From Rhizobiaceae bacterium (GTDB taxonomy: Bacteria; Pseudomonadota; Alphaproteobacteria; Rhizobiales; Rhizobiaceae): a stretch of DNA of 64,000 bases. How positions within the stretch are numbered: position 1 is the first letter of the stretch; each line of letters begins with the position of its first letter. Of this stretch, positions 1 through 9,776 are shown one piece after another. The position numbers were made by a program, and so were the translations under genes. The notes beneath the pieces are model-generated. The model did no database searches and had not been told where the DNA came from. It saw only the letters and a program-made list of their open reading frames with translations. The DNA lies in contig CAJPFN010000050.1 of assembly GCA_905339215.1 (NCBI GenBank), forward strand, positions 16,219 to 80,218, given 5' to 3'.

Positions 1-171
1 CGTGACGAACTCGACTTCGTCCTCAAGCGGCCGCCGCAGCATTTCGAATCGACGCAGGCCGCCGATCTTCATCGCCTCGATCCCAACCGAGACCTCCTCG
101 CGCAGGAGGCTTTCGTAGGTGTCGGCATTCTCCGGCGTCGTCCAGCCGTGCCAGATGCGCTTGATCGTCAT
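1..171 (-). CDS. ABM (antibiotic biosynthesis monooxygenase)-like domain protein, N-terminal part, cut by the window edge
   Basis: The first 57 codons are visible, reading from an ATG at 171 off the left edge. The N-terminus MTIKRIWHGWTTPENADTY and the following stretch (EEVSVGIEAMKIGG, then RPLEDEVEFVT) resemble small ferredoxin-like ABM-domain proteins; this is recognition by pattern only and no catalytic role can be stated. The start is preceded by GGGAG about six bases upstream. The ATG overlaps a TGA that ends a copy of the sufB tail (see repeat at 172-201), so translation signals here look borrowed from sufB. It lies in line with sufB and two small membrane genes, so it is probably carried on the suf transcript. 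Confidence 0.6.
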   Translation of the reverse strand, partial: MTIKRIWHGWTTPENADTYESLLREEVSVGIEAMKIGGLRRFEMLRRPLEDEVEFVT

Positions 172-201
172 CCCACGCTCCCGTCGAGCCGGATGCCGAT
201 C
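172..201 (-). repeat. Degenerate direct copy of the sufB 3' end (copy B)
   Basis: On the minus strand this 30-base segment matches the last codons of sufB at 698-727 in 27 of 30 positions. Read in the sufB frame it gives IGIRLDGSVG followed by TGA, against [10 protein letters not shown] and TGA for true sufB. It lies directly before the ABM-like gene and contains the GGGAGCGTGGG stretch that serves as that gene's ribosome-binding site. The two copies flank a segment of about 0.5 kb holding two small membrane-protein genes. Confidence 0.6.
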
Positions 202-216
202 CGAAGGCTTCCGATC

Positions 217-501
217 TCAAACATTCTTCTTGTCTTTCACGAAGTCGTTGTAGGTGATCGAGTAGTCGGTGTGGCTGCGCGCCGTGGATATGAAGTACCA
301 GGCCGAGATGGCCGCTCCGGCGGCAAACAGCACCAGGGCCCAGCCCCCGAACACGCCCTGCAGCAGCATTGCCAGCACGGCCGAGACGGCGAGGCCGCCG
401 AGAAACGTCCAGACGACGCGCCAGCCCTCCGGGCGAACCGGATAAGAACCCGACCCGCCATTGGATTTCACGAACCAGATATGCGCAGGCAATTCGCTCA
501 T
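217..501 (-). CDS. Small membrane protein of the suf operon, unknown function
   Basis: 94 residues from ATG at 501 (a GTG one codon upstream is possible). A short soluble N-terminus (MSELPAHIWFVKSNGGSG) is followed by two hydrophobic segments, roughly residues 28-50 and 52-70, and a hydrophilic tail ending FVKDKKNV. Two membrane-spanning helices are likely. GGAG upstream gives a usable ribosome-binding site. It lies 34 bases after the 52-residue gene and is co-directional with sufB. I do not recognise a family with certainty. The pattern resembles uncharacterised small membrane proteins of Rhizobiales, and position alone suggests expression with Fe-S assembly genes. Confidence 0.7.
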   Translation of the reverse strand: MSELPAHIWFVKSNGGSGSYPVRPEGWRVVWTFLGGLAVSAVLAMLLQGVFGGWALVLFAAGAAISAWYFISTARSHTDYSITYNDFVKDKKNV

Positions 502-535
502 CACCGTTACTCCACCAAGGTTCCGGGCGTGATCT

Positions 536-693
536 TCAAAGCCCCAACGCCGCTCGCAACGGCGGCAGCAACGCGGCGGCTACAAGCCCGACGCCGACGC
601 CAATCGCGATGCGGACTGCCCTGCTCGATTGCGGAACGAAGCCTGCGAGCAGGCCGCAGACGATGCCGTAGAAGGTGAGCGTGACGGGGTCCA

Positions 694-694
<1 letters not shown>
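536..694 (-). CDS. 52-residue hydrophobic protein overlapping the sufB stop codon
   Basis: The ATG at 694 shares its A with the sufB TGA (TGATG), so translation is probably coupled to sufB. The product starts MDPVTLTFYGIVCGLLAGFV and ends in an Ala/Leu-rich stretch (residues 29-50), giving two short candidate membrane helices joined by a polar loop (PQSSRAVR). The frame ends in TGA at 536. It is too short for most gene finders. Support comes from the start-stop overlap, the GGGAG upstream within the sufB tail, and membrane-like composition. No function can be assigned. It could be an unannotated small membrane protein made with the SUF machinery. Confidence 0.6.
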
Positions 695-2211
<1,517 letters not shown>

Positions 2212-2382
2212 CGGCGTTCTCCATCCATGCCGGGTTCAAGGCCCGGCCGTTTTCAAACTATGGCACCGCGGAGCGGCGTAAGTCGCATATAGTGCTTTCC
2301 GGCCGGGAATTCACCCGGAAAAGCCGCCGTCGCGGCCCCTAAAAGCGTCATTCAGGCGGCGTTGCCGGCCGCCCCCGCCTTT

Positions 2383-3543
2383 TCAGGCGGCTTTCGTCTT
2401 CTCTCGGCGCGCCAGCAGGGCCGCCAATGACTGTTCGAACAGTTCCAAGTCCTGTTCGGACGTCGCGTGCCCGACGGAGACGCGCAGCGCCCCGGCCGTA
2501 TCGCCGCGACCCATCGCCTTCAACACGTGGCTCGGCCCTACCTTTCCCGACGAGCAGGCGGAGCCCGCCGACAGCGCCACGCCGGCGAGGTCGAAGGCGA
2601 TCTGCGCCGTCTCTGCTTTGACACCCGGCAGCGCGAAGAACGTCGTGTTGGGCAGGCGCGGCGCAGCGCGACCGAAGATCTCGACGGCTGGCTCGTGCCT
2701 GAGAAGTACCGTCTCGATCCGGTCGCGCATGGCGGTGACGCCCTCGATGCGGGCAAGCTCTTCGCGTGCGGCTCGGGCCGCGGCGCCGAATCCGGCGATG
2801 CCGGGCACGTTCTCCGTCCCGGCGCGGTGTCCTCGCTCCTGGCCGCCGCCGCGAACGAGAGGCGCGGGCATCATAAGGTCGGATGCCGCGACGACGGCGC
2901 CGATGCCCTTCGGGCCGCCGATCTTGTGCGATGACAGGATGAAGAAATCGACGCAAGATTCAGTTATATCGAGAGGAATGCGCCCAGCGGCCTGGACGGC
3001 GTCGATTACCGAGACTCCGCCAGCCGCCCGCGTAGCCGCCGCGATGGCCGATACGGGCTGGACGACGCCGGTCTCGTTGTTGGCGGCGTGCATTGCTACA
3101 AGCGGAATTCCCGATGCGCGGTCGTGCGCGGCGAGCCGCGCGTTCAATTCGTCGAGATCGACGAGACCGTTTCCGTCGACGGGGATAACGTCGATGTCCG
3201 CCGGCGCGAAGTACCCGCCCCCGAGGATGCAGGGGTGGTCGGCCGCAGAAACGTAAAGCCGCGACGCGCGGACGAGACCCCGTCCCATGCGCCAGTCAGG
3301 CGTCAGCAGCGTCGATGCCGCCTCGGTGGCGCCGGAAGTGAAGACGACGTTCGCCGCGGCGGCGCCGACGAGTGCTGCGACCTCGCGCCGGGCATCCTCG
3401 ACGATGCGCCGGGCCGCACGCCCCTCGGCGTGGACGGAAGATGGGTTGCCGACGACGTCCAGCGCCTCGACCATGGCCGCGCGGGCGCTCTCCCAAAGGG
3501 GAGCGCTGGCATTATAGTCGAGATAGGCGCGCTTGCCGGCCAT
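2383..3543 (-). CDS. Cysteine desulfurase (IscS/NifS class) of the suf operon
   Basis: 386 residues. A PLP enzyme that removes sulfur from L-cysteine as a persulfide for Fe-S assembly. The PLP lysine is K207 in SSHKIGGPKG, and the mobile-loop cysteine is C330 in SAGSACSSGKVGPSH. The loop sequence marks it as group I (IscS/NifS-like), not the group II SufS type. YLDYNASAP at the N-terminus, SGATEA near residue 70 and RAGTENVPG near 240 are family motifs. It is the first visible gene of the suf cluster, 171 bases ahead of sufB, and the arrangement desulfurase-sufB is usual in rhizobia. A short hairpin (CCGCCT/AGGCGG) overlaps the stop codon and may adjust expression of sufB relative to this gene. 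Confidence 0.95.
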   Translation of the reverse strand: MAGKRAYLDYNASAPLWESARAAMVEALDVVGNPSSVHAEGRAARRIVEDARREVAALVGAAAANVVFTSGATEAASTLLTPDWRMGRGLVRASRLYVSAADHPCILGGGYFAPADIDVIPVDGNGLVDLDELNARLAAHDRASGIPLVAMHAANNETGVVQPVSAIAAATRAAGGVSVIDAVQAAGRIPLDITESCVDFFILSSHKIGGPKGIGAVVAASDLMMPAPLVRGGGQERGHRAGTENVPGIAGFGAAARAAREELARIEGVTAMRDRIETVLLRHEPAVEIFGRAAPRLPNTTFFALPGVKAETAQIAFDLAGVALSAGSACSSGKVGPSHVLKAMGRGDTAGALRVSVGHATSEQDLELFEQSLAALLARREKTKAA

Positions 3544-3652
3544 GTTCGTGTCGCATTCCGCCCGCCGGCCACGGGCCGCAAAGCGTTATTTCCTTGAAAA
3601 TCAGAAACAAGCCATCCTATCTACCGGGCAACCGGACGGATGACCGTTCCTG

Positions 3653-3669
3653 TTTTGAATTATTCTAAA
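3653..3669. promoter_or_regulatory. Candidate Irr box (iron-control element) upstream of the suf operon
   Basis: TTTTGAA-TTA-TTCTAAA is an imperfect palindrome one base away from the rhizobial Irr/ICE pattern as I remember it (TTTAGAA-N3-TTCTAAA). It lies about 110 bases before the desulfurase start on the minus strand and about 95 bases before the plus-strand hydrolase, so it could control either or both. Irr control of suf operons is established for Rhizobiales. Assignment here rests on sequence match and position. Confidence 0.55.
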
Positions 3670-3763
3670 CTAGCTTCTATGGAGCCTCGTCCGCGACGTC
3701 AAGGTTTGACGGCCGGAGGTTCCAAGGTGGCGTCGCGCAGCAGTCGCTGCAAGTGGAGTTGTC

Positions 3764-4438
3764 ATGCCAGAGGTCATTTTTACAGGTCCCGCAGGGCGGC
3801 TGGAAGGCCGCTACCAGCCGTCGAGCGAGAAGAACGCGCCGATCGCGCTGATCCTGCACCCGCACCCGCAGTTCGGCGGGACGATGAACAACAAGATCGT
3901 CTACGACCTCTTCTACATGTTCCAGAAGCGCGATTTCACCACGCTGCGCTTCAACTTTCGTGGCATCGGCCGCAGTCAGGGTGAGTTCGACCACGGTACG
4001 GGCGAGCTTTCCGATGCCGCGGCCGCGCTCGACTGGGTGCAGTCGCTGCATCCGGACTCGAAGAGCTGCTGGGTCGCCGGCTATTCGTTCGGCGCATGGA
4101 TTGGCATGCAGCTGCTGATGCGCCGGCCGGAGATCGAGGGCTTCATCTCCGTCGCTCCGCAGCCCAATACCTACGATTTCTCGTTCCTGGCGCCGTGCCC
4201 GTCGTCGGGCTTAATCATCCACGGCGACAGCGACAAGGTGGCGCCGCCCAGGGACGTTCAGGGCCTGGTCGACAAGCTGCACACGCAGAAGGGCATTACC
4301 ATCACGCAACGGACGATTCCGGGGGCGAATCACTTCTTTGCCAGCCATGCCGAGACGCTCCTCGAGGAATGCTCGGACTATCTCGACCGGCGCCTTGCCG
4401 GCGAATTGTCCGATCCGCGCCCCAAGCGTCTGCGCTGA
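3764..4438 (+). CDS. Alpha/beta hydrolase (COG2945-type)
   Basis: 224 residues. The nucleophile elbow is GYSFG with Ser108. A candidate acid lies in the HGDSDKVAPP segment and the catalytic histidine in PGANHFFASH. The N-terminal LHPHPQFGGTMNN and FNFRGIGRSQG are characteristic of the short cytosolic hydrolases of this group. The natural substrate is unknown. It is divergently transcribed from the suf operon, an arrangement seen often in alphaproteobacteria, and shares the 220-base region holding the candidate Irr box. The start chosen, MPEVIFTGPAGRLEG, fits the family N-terminus. Confidence 0.88.
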   Translation: MPEVIFTGPAGRLEGRYQPSSEKNAPIALILHPHPQFGGTMNNKIVYDLFYMFQKRDFTTLRFNFRGIGRSQGEFDHGTGELSDAAAALDWVQSLHPDSKSCWVAGYSFGAWIGMQLLMRRPEIEGFISVAPQPNTYDFSFLAPCPSSGLIIHGDSDKVAPPRDVQGLVDKLHTQKGITITQRTIPGANHFFASHAETLLEECSDYLDRRLAGELSDPRPKRLR

Positions 4439-4561
4439 CGAGCTTTTTTCCTGCGTTTCTGCGCCTTTCCGGCGGCCACCGGCTAATGTCTGGTCGACAG
4501 GCTGAGGACTTCGTGGCACGTTTTGCGTGTAGTTTTTTCGTCGCAAACGGGGGAAGGCCAC

Positions 4562-4888
4562 ATGTACAAATTCGAAGTGTACAAGGACAAGAAAGGCGAG
4601 TTCCGCTTCCGCTTCCGCGCCAGGAACGGCGAGCCGATGTTCGCCTCGGAAGGTTACAAGAGCAAGGCTTCGGCGACCAAGGCGATCGAGTCCATCAAGA
4701 AAAACGCACCCGGCGCCGAGACGGTCGACATGACCGCTGCAGCGAAGCCTGCCGCAGCAAAACCGGCCGCGAAACCCGCCGCGGCGACGGCGGAGGCGGC
4801 CAAGCCCGCGGCAAAGGCGAAGGCCGCGCCGAAAGCCAAGCCGGCGCCGAAGGCGAAGCCGGCTGCCAAGGCCCCTGCCGCCAAGTAG
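4562..4888 (+). CDS. YegP-like DUF1508 protein with Lys/Ala/Pro-rich tail
   Basis: 108 residues. Residues 1 to about 55 (MYKFEVYKDKKGEFRFRFRA..., GYKSKASATKAIESIKKNA) form one DUF1508/YegP module, a small beta-alpha fold of unknown role in bacteria. The remaining half is a low-complexity tail of AKPAAKPA-type repeats, rich in Lys, Ala and Pro, like bacterial histone H1-like tails, which suggests nucleic-acid contact. An upstream in-frame start would add residues not conserved in the family; the ATG at 4562 with GGGGGAAGG upstream is preferred. Confidence 0.85.
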   Translation: MYKFEVYKDKKGEFRFRFRARNGEPMFASEGYKSKASATKAIESIKKNAPGAETVDMTAAAKPAAAKPAAKPAAATAEAAKPAAKAKAAPKAKPAPKAKPAAKAPAAK

Positions 4889-5258
4889 TCTGCTCGACCG
4901 GTTCATGTCGCGGCCGGTCCGATCCATTCCGTCGGCGACGTCTGGCCCCGAGGTCGAGGGCTCGGGTCCAAGGCGCCTGCCCGCCCGTTCTCGTTTTCAA
5001 GACCTGTGCCGGCGGCGAATCCCGTTTGCCGGCGTTGCCAAAGGGCAGGCCGGCCGGGTTTCTCGGTGGTGGATCGCCCCCGCGATCGGCGAAACAGGGC
5101 GATCCCTTTCCCTTCGGAATTCTTCTCGCACTTGACTTGGCGCCGACGCCGGCGGGGATGACAAGTCACGTGCGCTCCCTATATGCGGGCTGCTTGACTG
5201 TCGTTCGGCCGTCGGGCAAACGCATGGCGCGCAGAGTTCTACCGAAAGGTCGCCCGAA
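4889..5258. other. Gene-free interval, no assigned content
   Basis: About 370 bases between the YegP-like gene and the TerC-like gene. I see no convincing open frame with codon structure, no tRNA and no strong terminator. TTGACT hexamers occur but without a well-placed -10. I looked for the manganese (yybP-ykoY) riboswitch that precedes some terC-family genes and could not recognise its conserved core. Confidence 0.4.
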
Positions 5259-5918
5259 ATGGAGATATTCACCAGCGCCGGCCTGTCGGCGCTCCTGCAG
5301 GTGATTGCGATCGACCTGGTACTCGCCGGCGACAATGCGATCGTCATCGGGCTTGCAGCCGCCGGCCTCCCCGCCGAGCAGCGCCGTAAGGCCATTGTCA
5401 TCGGTATCCTTGCCGCGACCGTGCTGCGCATCGGCTTCGCCGCGGTGACGCTTCAACTGCTGCAGATCCTCGGCCTGCTCCTCGTAGGCGGCATCCTGCT
5501 CCTGTGGGTGTGCTGGAAGATGTGGCGCGAACTGAAGACGTCGCACGAAGAGCGCAACGCCGCGGAAGAAGCCCTCGAAGACGCAGACCTCGACGCGAGC
5601 GGCGCCGTGGCCGATAGGGGTCCGAAGAAGTCGTTCGCCCAGGCCGCCTGGCAGATCGTGATCGCCGACGTATCGATGTCGCTCGACAACGTGCTTGCGG
5701 TGGCGGGCGCTGCGCGCGATCACCCGACGGTGCTCGTCATCGGCCTGCTTCTCTCGATCGCGCTGATGGGCATCGCCGCCAGCTTCATCGCCCGGCTGCT
5801 CAACCGCTACCCCTGGATTGCGTATATCGGCCTTCTGATCATCCTCTATGTCGCCCTCGACATGATCTATCGCGGCGCCATGGAGGTCTGGCCCTATGTC
5901 AACGGCGCGGCGACCTGA
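5259..5918 (+). CDS. TerC-family integral membrane protein (YjbE-like)
   Basis: 219 residues, with about six or seven hydrophobic segments. The paired family motifs are LAGDNAIVIGLA near residue 25 and SLDNVLAVAG near residue 148, whose acidic residues sit in the membrane and are proposed to handle metal ions. A central charged loop of about 50 residues (KTSHEERNAAEEALED...) separates the halves. Some TerC proteins export manganese or load metal into secreted enzymes; the role of this branch is uncertain. Its end overlaps the convergent VOC gene by 20 bases. Confidence 0.9.
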   Translation: MEIFTSAGLSALLQVIAIDLVLAGDNAIVIGLAAAGLPAEQRRKAIVIGILAATVLRIGFAAVTLQLLQILGLLLVGGILLLWVCWKMWRELKTSHEERNAAEEALEDADLDASGAVADRGPKKSFAQAAWQIVIADVSMSLDNVLAVAGAARDHPTVLVIGLLLSIALMGIAASFIARLLNRYPWIAYIGLLIILYVALDMIYRGAMEVWPYVNGAAT

Positions 5919-6354
5919 GGCGGTGCAGGCGGTCGATCGCCTCGCGCTGCATGGCGTCGGGCGCCATCTGCATGAACTCGATGCGGTTGCCGTCCGGATC
6001 TTCGATCCAGCACTGTCGATTGCGGTCGAGCCCCATCTTGGGCTCGACCGTGAGCACGATCCCCGCCGCATGGAGGAAAGCGGCCGTGGCGTCGAGGTCG
6101 CTGCACTCCAGGCAAAAATGGTTGATCGCGGTGTGCTCGGGGCCAGGGGCACGCGCGCCCTCCCCGCCCGGAAACAGCTCGAGAAACTGCGTGTCGGTGA
6201 TCCTGAGATAGATGAGCCAGAGGCTGCCGTCCTCGCGGTCGAGCCTCATTATCTCCTCGAAGCCGAGCCGGTCGCGGTAGAAGGAAAGCGACCGCTCGAT
6301 GTCGGCGACCTTGAGCGCCACGTGACCGATCACGCCAACGCCTAAACCCGCCAT
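5899..6354 (-). CDS. VOC (glyoxalase/dioxygenase superfamily) metalloprotein
   Basis: 151 residues from the ATG at 6354. Two beta-alpha-beta-beta-beta modules are visible: [22 protein letters not shown] with the first metal-binding His near residue 11, [10 protein letters not shown] with the first Glu, then [16 protein letters not shown] with the second His, and [14 protein letters not shown] with the last Glu. All four usual metal ligands are therefore present. This pattern fits glyoxalase I-like lyases or fosfomycin-resistance-like enzymes, but the substrate cannot be inferred. It lies convergent to terC and divergent from rimO. Confidence 0.85.
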   Translation of the reverse strand: MAGLGVGVIGHVALKVADIERSLSFYRDRLGFEEIMRLDREDGSLWLIYLRITDTQFLELFPGGEGARAPGPEHTAINHFCLECSDLDATAAFLHAAGIVLTVEPKMGLDRNRQCWIEDPDGNRIEFMQMAPDAMQREAIDRLHRLRSPRR

Positions 6355-6447
6355 TCTTGGCCTCCCGGGCTTGCGTGCCTCGGTGATACCATTGTCCGGC
6401 GAAGTGTGATACGTCGCCGCCGATTTCGTCCGAAAACAGGAATGCCC

Positions 6448-7764
6448 ATGTCCGCGGCGCCCCGCGTCAGCTTCGTCAGCCTCGGCTGCCCCAAGGCCCT
6501 CGTCGATTCCGAGCGCATCATCACCCGGCTGCGCGCCGAGGGCTACGAAATCGCGCGCAAGCACGAAGGCGCCGATCTGGTGCTCGTCAACACCTGCGGC
6601 TTCCTCGATTCCGCGCGCGACGAGTCGCTCGAGGCGATCGGCAAGGCGATGGCCGAGAACGGCAAGGTCATCGTCACCGGCTGCATGGGCGCGACGCCGG
6701 AACTGATCCGCGAAAAGCACCCCAACGTGCTCGCCATCACCGGGCCGCAGGCCTACGAGAATGTCATGGCGGCGGTGCACGAGGCCGCGCCCCCGGCACA
6801 CGAGCCTTTCGTCGATCTGATCCCGCCGCAGGGCGTGAAGCTCACTCCGCGCCACTACGCCTACCTGAAGATCTCCGAGGGCTGCAACAATCGCTGCTCG
6901 TTCTGCATCATTCCGGCACTGCGTGGAGACCTCGTCTCGCGGCCTGCCGTCGACGTGCTCCGCGAGGCCGAGAAACTGGTTGCGGCCGGCGTCAAGGAAC
7001 TGCTGGTTATCTCACAGGATACAAGCGCTTACGGGGTCGATCTGAAATACCAGGAGAGCCAGTGGAAGGACCGGCCCGTCCGCGCGAAATTCCTCGACCT
7101 GTCGCGCGAGCTGGGTTCGCTCGGCGCCTGGGTGCGGCTGCACTACGTCTACCCCTACTCGCATGTCGACGACGTCATCCCGCTGATGGCCGAGGGCAAG
7201 GTACTGCCTTACCTCGACATTCCTTTCCAGCACGCCTCACCGACCGTGCTGAAGGCCATGCGCCGGCCCGCGCATCAGGAGCGCACGCTCGACCGCATCC
7301 GCGCCTGGCGAGAGACCTGCCCCGACCTCGCGCTGCGCTCGACCTTCATCGTCGGCTTTCCAGGGGAAACCGACGAGGATTTCGAGATGCTGCTCGACTG
7401 GCTCGACGAAGCCAAGATCGATCGCGCAGGGTGCTTCCGCTACGAACCGGTGAAGGGCGCGCGCTCTGAGGAGCTCGGCCTTCCGGAAGTTCCGCCGGAG
7501 GTCAAGGACGCGCGCTGGCACCGCTTCATGCAGCGGCAGCAGAAGGTTTCCGCTGCGCAGTTGCAGAAGAAGGTGGGCAAGCGCCTGCCCGTCCTCATCG
7601 ACGTGGCGAACGGAACCGAGGGCAAGGGCCGCACCCGCTACGACGCGCCCGAAATCGACGGGTCCGTCCATGTCCGCTCACGGCGCCCGCTGAGGGCCGG
7701 CGAGATCGTCACCGTAAAAATCGACGGCGCCGACGCCTACGACCTCCACGGCCAGGCGGTCTGA
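6448..7764 (+). CDS. rimO: Ribosomal protein S12 methylthiotransferase RimO
   Basis: 438 residues. RimO adds a methylthio group to the conserved Asp of ribosomal protein S12 using two [4Fe-4S] clusters and SAM. The N-terminal cluster ligands are C14, C50 and C79, and the radical-SAM motif is CNNRCSFC (C146, C150, C153). A C-terminal TRAM domain follows ([25 protein letters not shown]). [14 protein letters not shown] and the TRAM sequence distinguish it from MiaB. An AGGA six bases before the ATG at 6448 supports that start over in-frame alternatives a few codons upstream. Monocistronic in appearance. Confidence 0.96.
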   Translation: MSAAPRVSFVSLGCPKALVDSERIITRLRAEGYEIARKHEGADLVLVNTCGFLDSARDESLEAIGKAMAENGKVIVTGCMGATPELIREKHPNVLAITGPQAYENVMAAVHEAAPPAHEPFVDLIPPQGVKLTPRHYAYLKISEGCNNRCSFCIIPALRGDLVSRPAVDVLREAEKLVAAGVKELLVISQDTSAYGVDLKYQESQWKDRPVRAKFLDLSRELGSLGAWVRLHYVYPYSHVDDVIPLMAEGKVLPYLDIPFQHASPTVLKAMRRPAHQERTLDRIRAWRETCPDLALRSTFIVGFPGETDEDFEMLLDWLDEAKIDRAGCFRYEPVKGARSEELGLPEVPPEVKDARWHRFMQRQQKVSAAQLQKKVGKRLPVLIDVANGTEGKGRTRYDAPEIDGSVHVRSRRPLRAGEIVTVKIDGADAYDLHGQAV

Positions 7765-7860
7765 GGCCAGCCGCGACTGCCCGTTAAGGTTGACTCGATC
7801 AATTTCCCCGAGACTGGCGTCGATCGCCTAGATTCCCGCGTCGCCACGAGGGAAATGACC

Positions 7861-8946
7861 ATGCAGCGCAACGGCGGAAGTACCGATCGATTGGCGTCGC
7901 TCGATCTGCTGCGCGTCGTCGCCGCGCTCGCCGTCGTCGCCTTTCACTATTTCTTCCGCGGCGCGGCCGGCGACCCGATGCTCAACGTCGCCTACCCGGC
8001 GCTCGCCCCGCTCGCCGTCTACGGCTATCTCGGCGTCAATTTGTTCTTCCTGATCAGCGGCTTCGTCATCGCCTGGTCTGCCGAAGGCCGCGACGGCATC
8101 GCCTTCGCTATCGCCCGCTTTGCCCGCATATACCCCGGCTTCATCGCCTCGATGACGATCACCTTCATCGTGCTCCTATTCGCCGGCGACCCGCGCTGGC
8201 CAGTGACCGTGCAGCAGTACCTGGCAAACCTTTTCGTCCTGTCGCCGGCGCTGGGGCAGCCTTTCATCGACGGCGTCTACTGGTCGATCGTGTTGGAACT
8301 CGTGTTCTATTTCTGGGTGGCGCTGGCACTCCTCCTCGGCGTCTTCGAGCGCTGGAAGCTGCCGCTCGTCGCCGGCTGGCTCGCGGTCTGCGCGGCCAAC
8401 GAATATTTCGTCGGTTCTGGTGCGGCGCGCCTTCTCTTCATCACCGAATTCGGACCTTGGTTTGCCGGCGGCATTCTTGTCCACCACGTCTTTTCCCGCG
8501 GCTGGTCGGTCGCCGCGGCAGGGCTGATGGCCTGCGCCTTTGCACTGTCCTGTGCGATGCTGCCAATCACCGCCGGCTGGATGCAGGAGACTTACGGCAC
8601 ATCTCTCGGCATCGGTGTGCTGGTCGCGGCGAACGTGGTGATCCACCTTCTCCTCCCGGCCTCGATCGCGGTGCGGCGCTTCGTGCCCGCCTCGCCGCTG
8701 GTGATCATGCTCGGCGGCCTCACCTACCCGCTCTACCTGCTGCACCAGAACATCGGCTATGCTGCCATCAACGCGCTGGCGCCATCGCTCGGCGCTCCCG
8801 TCGCCGCATTGACCGCCCTTGTCGCGGCCATCGTGGCGTCGTGGCTGGTGTGGCGCTACGTCGAGACCCCGGGACGGAAGGCGACGGTCGGGCTGCTGAC
8901 GCGGTTGGTTACCCTGAGCGGACTTCGCCTCGCACGCGCCTCCTGA
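7861..8946 (+). CDS. Membrane acyltransferase, acyltransferase-3 family
   Basis: 361 residues with about ten membrane segments. The start RLASLDLLRVVAALAVVAFHY carries the family's R/D and His active-site region, and LGVNLFFLISGFVIAWS is a second hallmark. ARFARIYPGF follows. Such proteins O-acylate surface polysaccharides, lipids or antibiotics; the acceptor here is unknown and no glycan genes adjoin. AGGGA seven bases upstream favours ATG 7861 over the ATG two codons earlier. It ends close to the convergent GST gene. Confidence 0.9.
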   Translation: MQRNGGSTDRLASLDLLRVVAALAVVAFHYFFRGAAGDPMLNVAYPALAPLAVYGYLGVNLFFLISGFVIAWSAEGRDGIAFAIARFARIYPGFIASMTITFIVLLFAGDPRWPVTVQQYLANLFVLSPALGQPFIDGVYWSIVLELVFYFWVALALLLGVFERWKLPLVAGWLAVCAANEYFVGSGAARLLFITEFGPWFAGGILVHHVFSRGWSVAAAGLMACAFALSCAMLPITAGWMQETYGTSLGIGVLVAANVVIHLLLPASIAVRRFVPASPLVIMLGGLTYPLYLLHQNIGYAAINALAPSLGAPVAALTALVAAIVASWLVWRYVETPGRKATVGLLTRLVTLSGLRLARAS

Positions 8947-8950
8947 GCAA

Positions 8951-9589
8951 TCAGCCGGAAGCCCGCGCGAACAACGCCGGAAACAGCTTGGCCATCTCGA
9001 AATCCTTCGCTTGCGCGCGCTTATAGGCCTCGCGACCGACGATACGCGACAGGTAGGCCTGGAACGCCGGACGCTCGGGTAATACCTTGATGACGTTCAT
9101 GGTGAAAGCAATTGCGCTGGCAAGCTGGGTGTCGGCCGCCGAGAAGCGGTCTCCGGCGGCGAATTCGTTGCGCTCGAGATGGCGCTCGACGTTCGCCACC
9201 ATGTCCTCGAAGAGGCCGAAGGAATAGTCATTGCTCCTGTATTCGAGGCCGTGTGCGCGCGCCGACAGCGCCGGATCGAACACGGAATCGCAATAGACCA
9301 GCCAGGTCAGGTAGGCCGCCCGGGCAGGGTCGCCGACCGCCGGGGCGAGGTCGGCTTCAGGGAAAGTGTCGCCAAGGTAGATGGTGATCGCCGCCCGCTC
9401 GGTGACGATGGTTCCGTCATGGGAGATCGCCGGCACCTTCTTGTTCGGCTGAATCGACCGGTAGCTCTCCGGAACGCCGCCCTCGGCGCGGATGTCGACG
9501 ATTTCGATCTCGTAGGGCTGGCCGAGTTCCTCGAGCAGCCACAGCACGCCGGAGGCGCGCGACCAGGGAGCGTGATAGAATTTCAACAT
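8951..9589 (-). CDS. Glutathione S-transferase family protein
   Basis: 212 residues. An N-terminal thioredoxin-fold domain (MLKFYHAPWSRASGVLWLLEELG, then NKKVPAI with the cis-proline and a TERAAITIYL segment contacting glutathione) is followed by an alpha-helical C-terminal domain from about residue 85, including a GDRFSAADTQLA motif. The substrate is not predictable. The ATG at 9589 gives the standard N-terminus; longer in-frame extensions have no family support. Confidence 0.92.
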   Translation of the reverse strand: MLKFYHAPWSRASGVLWLLEELGQPYEIEIVDIRAEGGVPESYRSIQPNKKVPAISHDGTIVTERAAITIYLGDTFPEADLAPAVGDPARAAYLTWLVYCDSVFDPALSARAHGLEYRSNDYSFGLFEDMVANVERHLERNEFAAGDRFSAADTQLASAIAFTMNVIKVLPERPAFQAYLSRIVGREAYKRAQAKDFEMAKLFPALFARASG

Positions 9590-9729
9590 CGTGACATGGT
9601 CCTCATTTTTACGGCCGCCGGCGTCACAACCCCCTCCCAAGAAACGCAAAGCATAGCGAAGCGCTCCTGACAGCTTTCTGTCAGGACGAGGCGGATTCGC
9701 GCCCGCGGGGGAAACGGCTGAAACGAAAA

Positions 9730-9750
9730 GGGGCGCCCGCCGGGCGCCCC
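9730..9750 (-). terminator. Rho-independent terminator of the BMP transporter operon
   Basis: On the minus strand a near-perfect GC stem (GGGGCGCCCG against CGGGCGCCCC) is followed by CTTTTCGTTT. It lies 26 bases after the substrate-binding protein stop codon and marks the end of the four-gene ABC operon. Confidence 0.75.
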
Positions 9751-9776
9751 GCGAATGTCAGTCGCCGTGCCGGCGC

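Noticed and set aside
4889..5258. Manganese (yybP-ykoY) riboswitch before the terC-like gene
   Set aside because: The conserved core of that riboswitch is not recognisable in this stretch.
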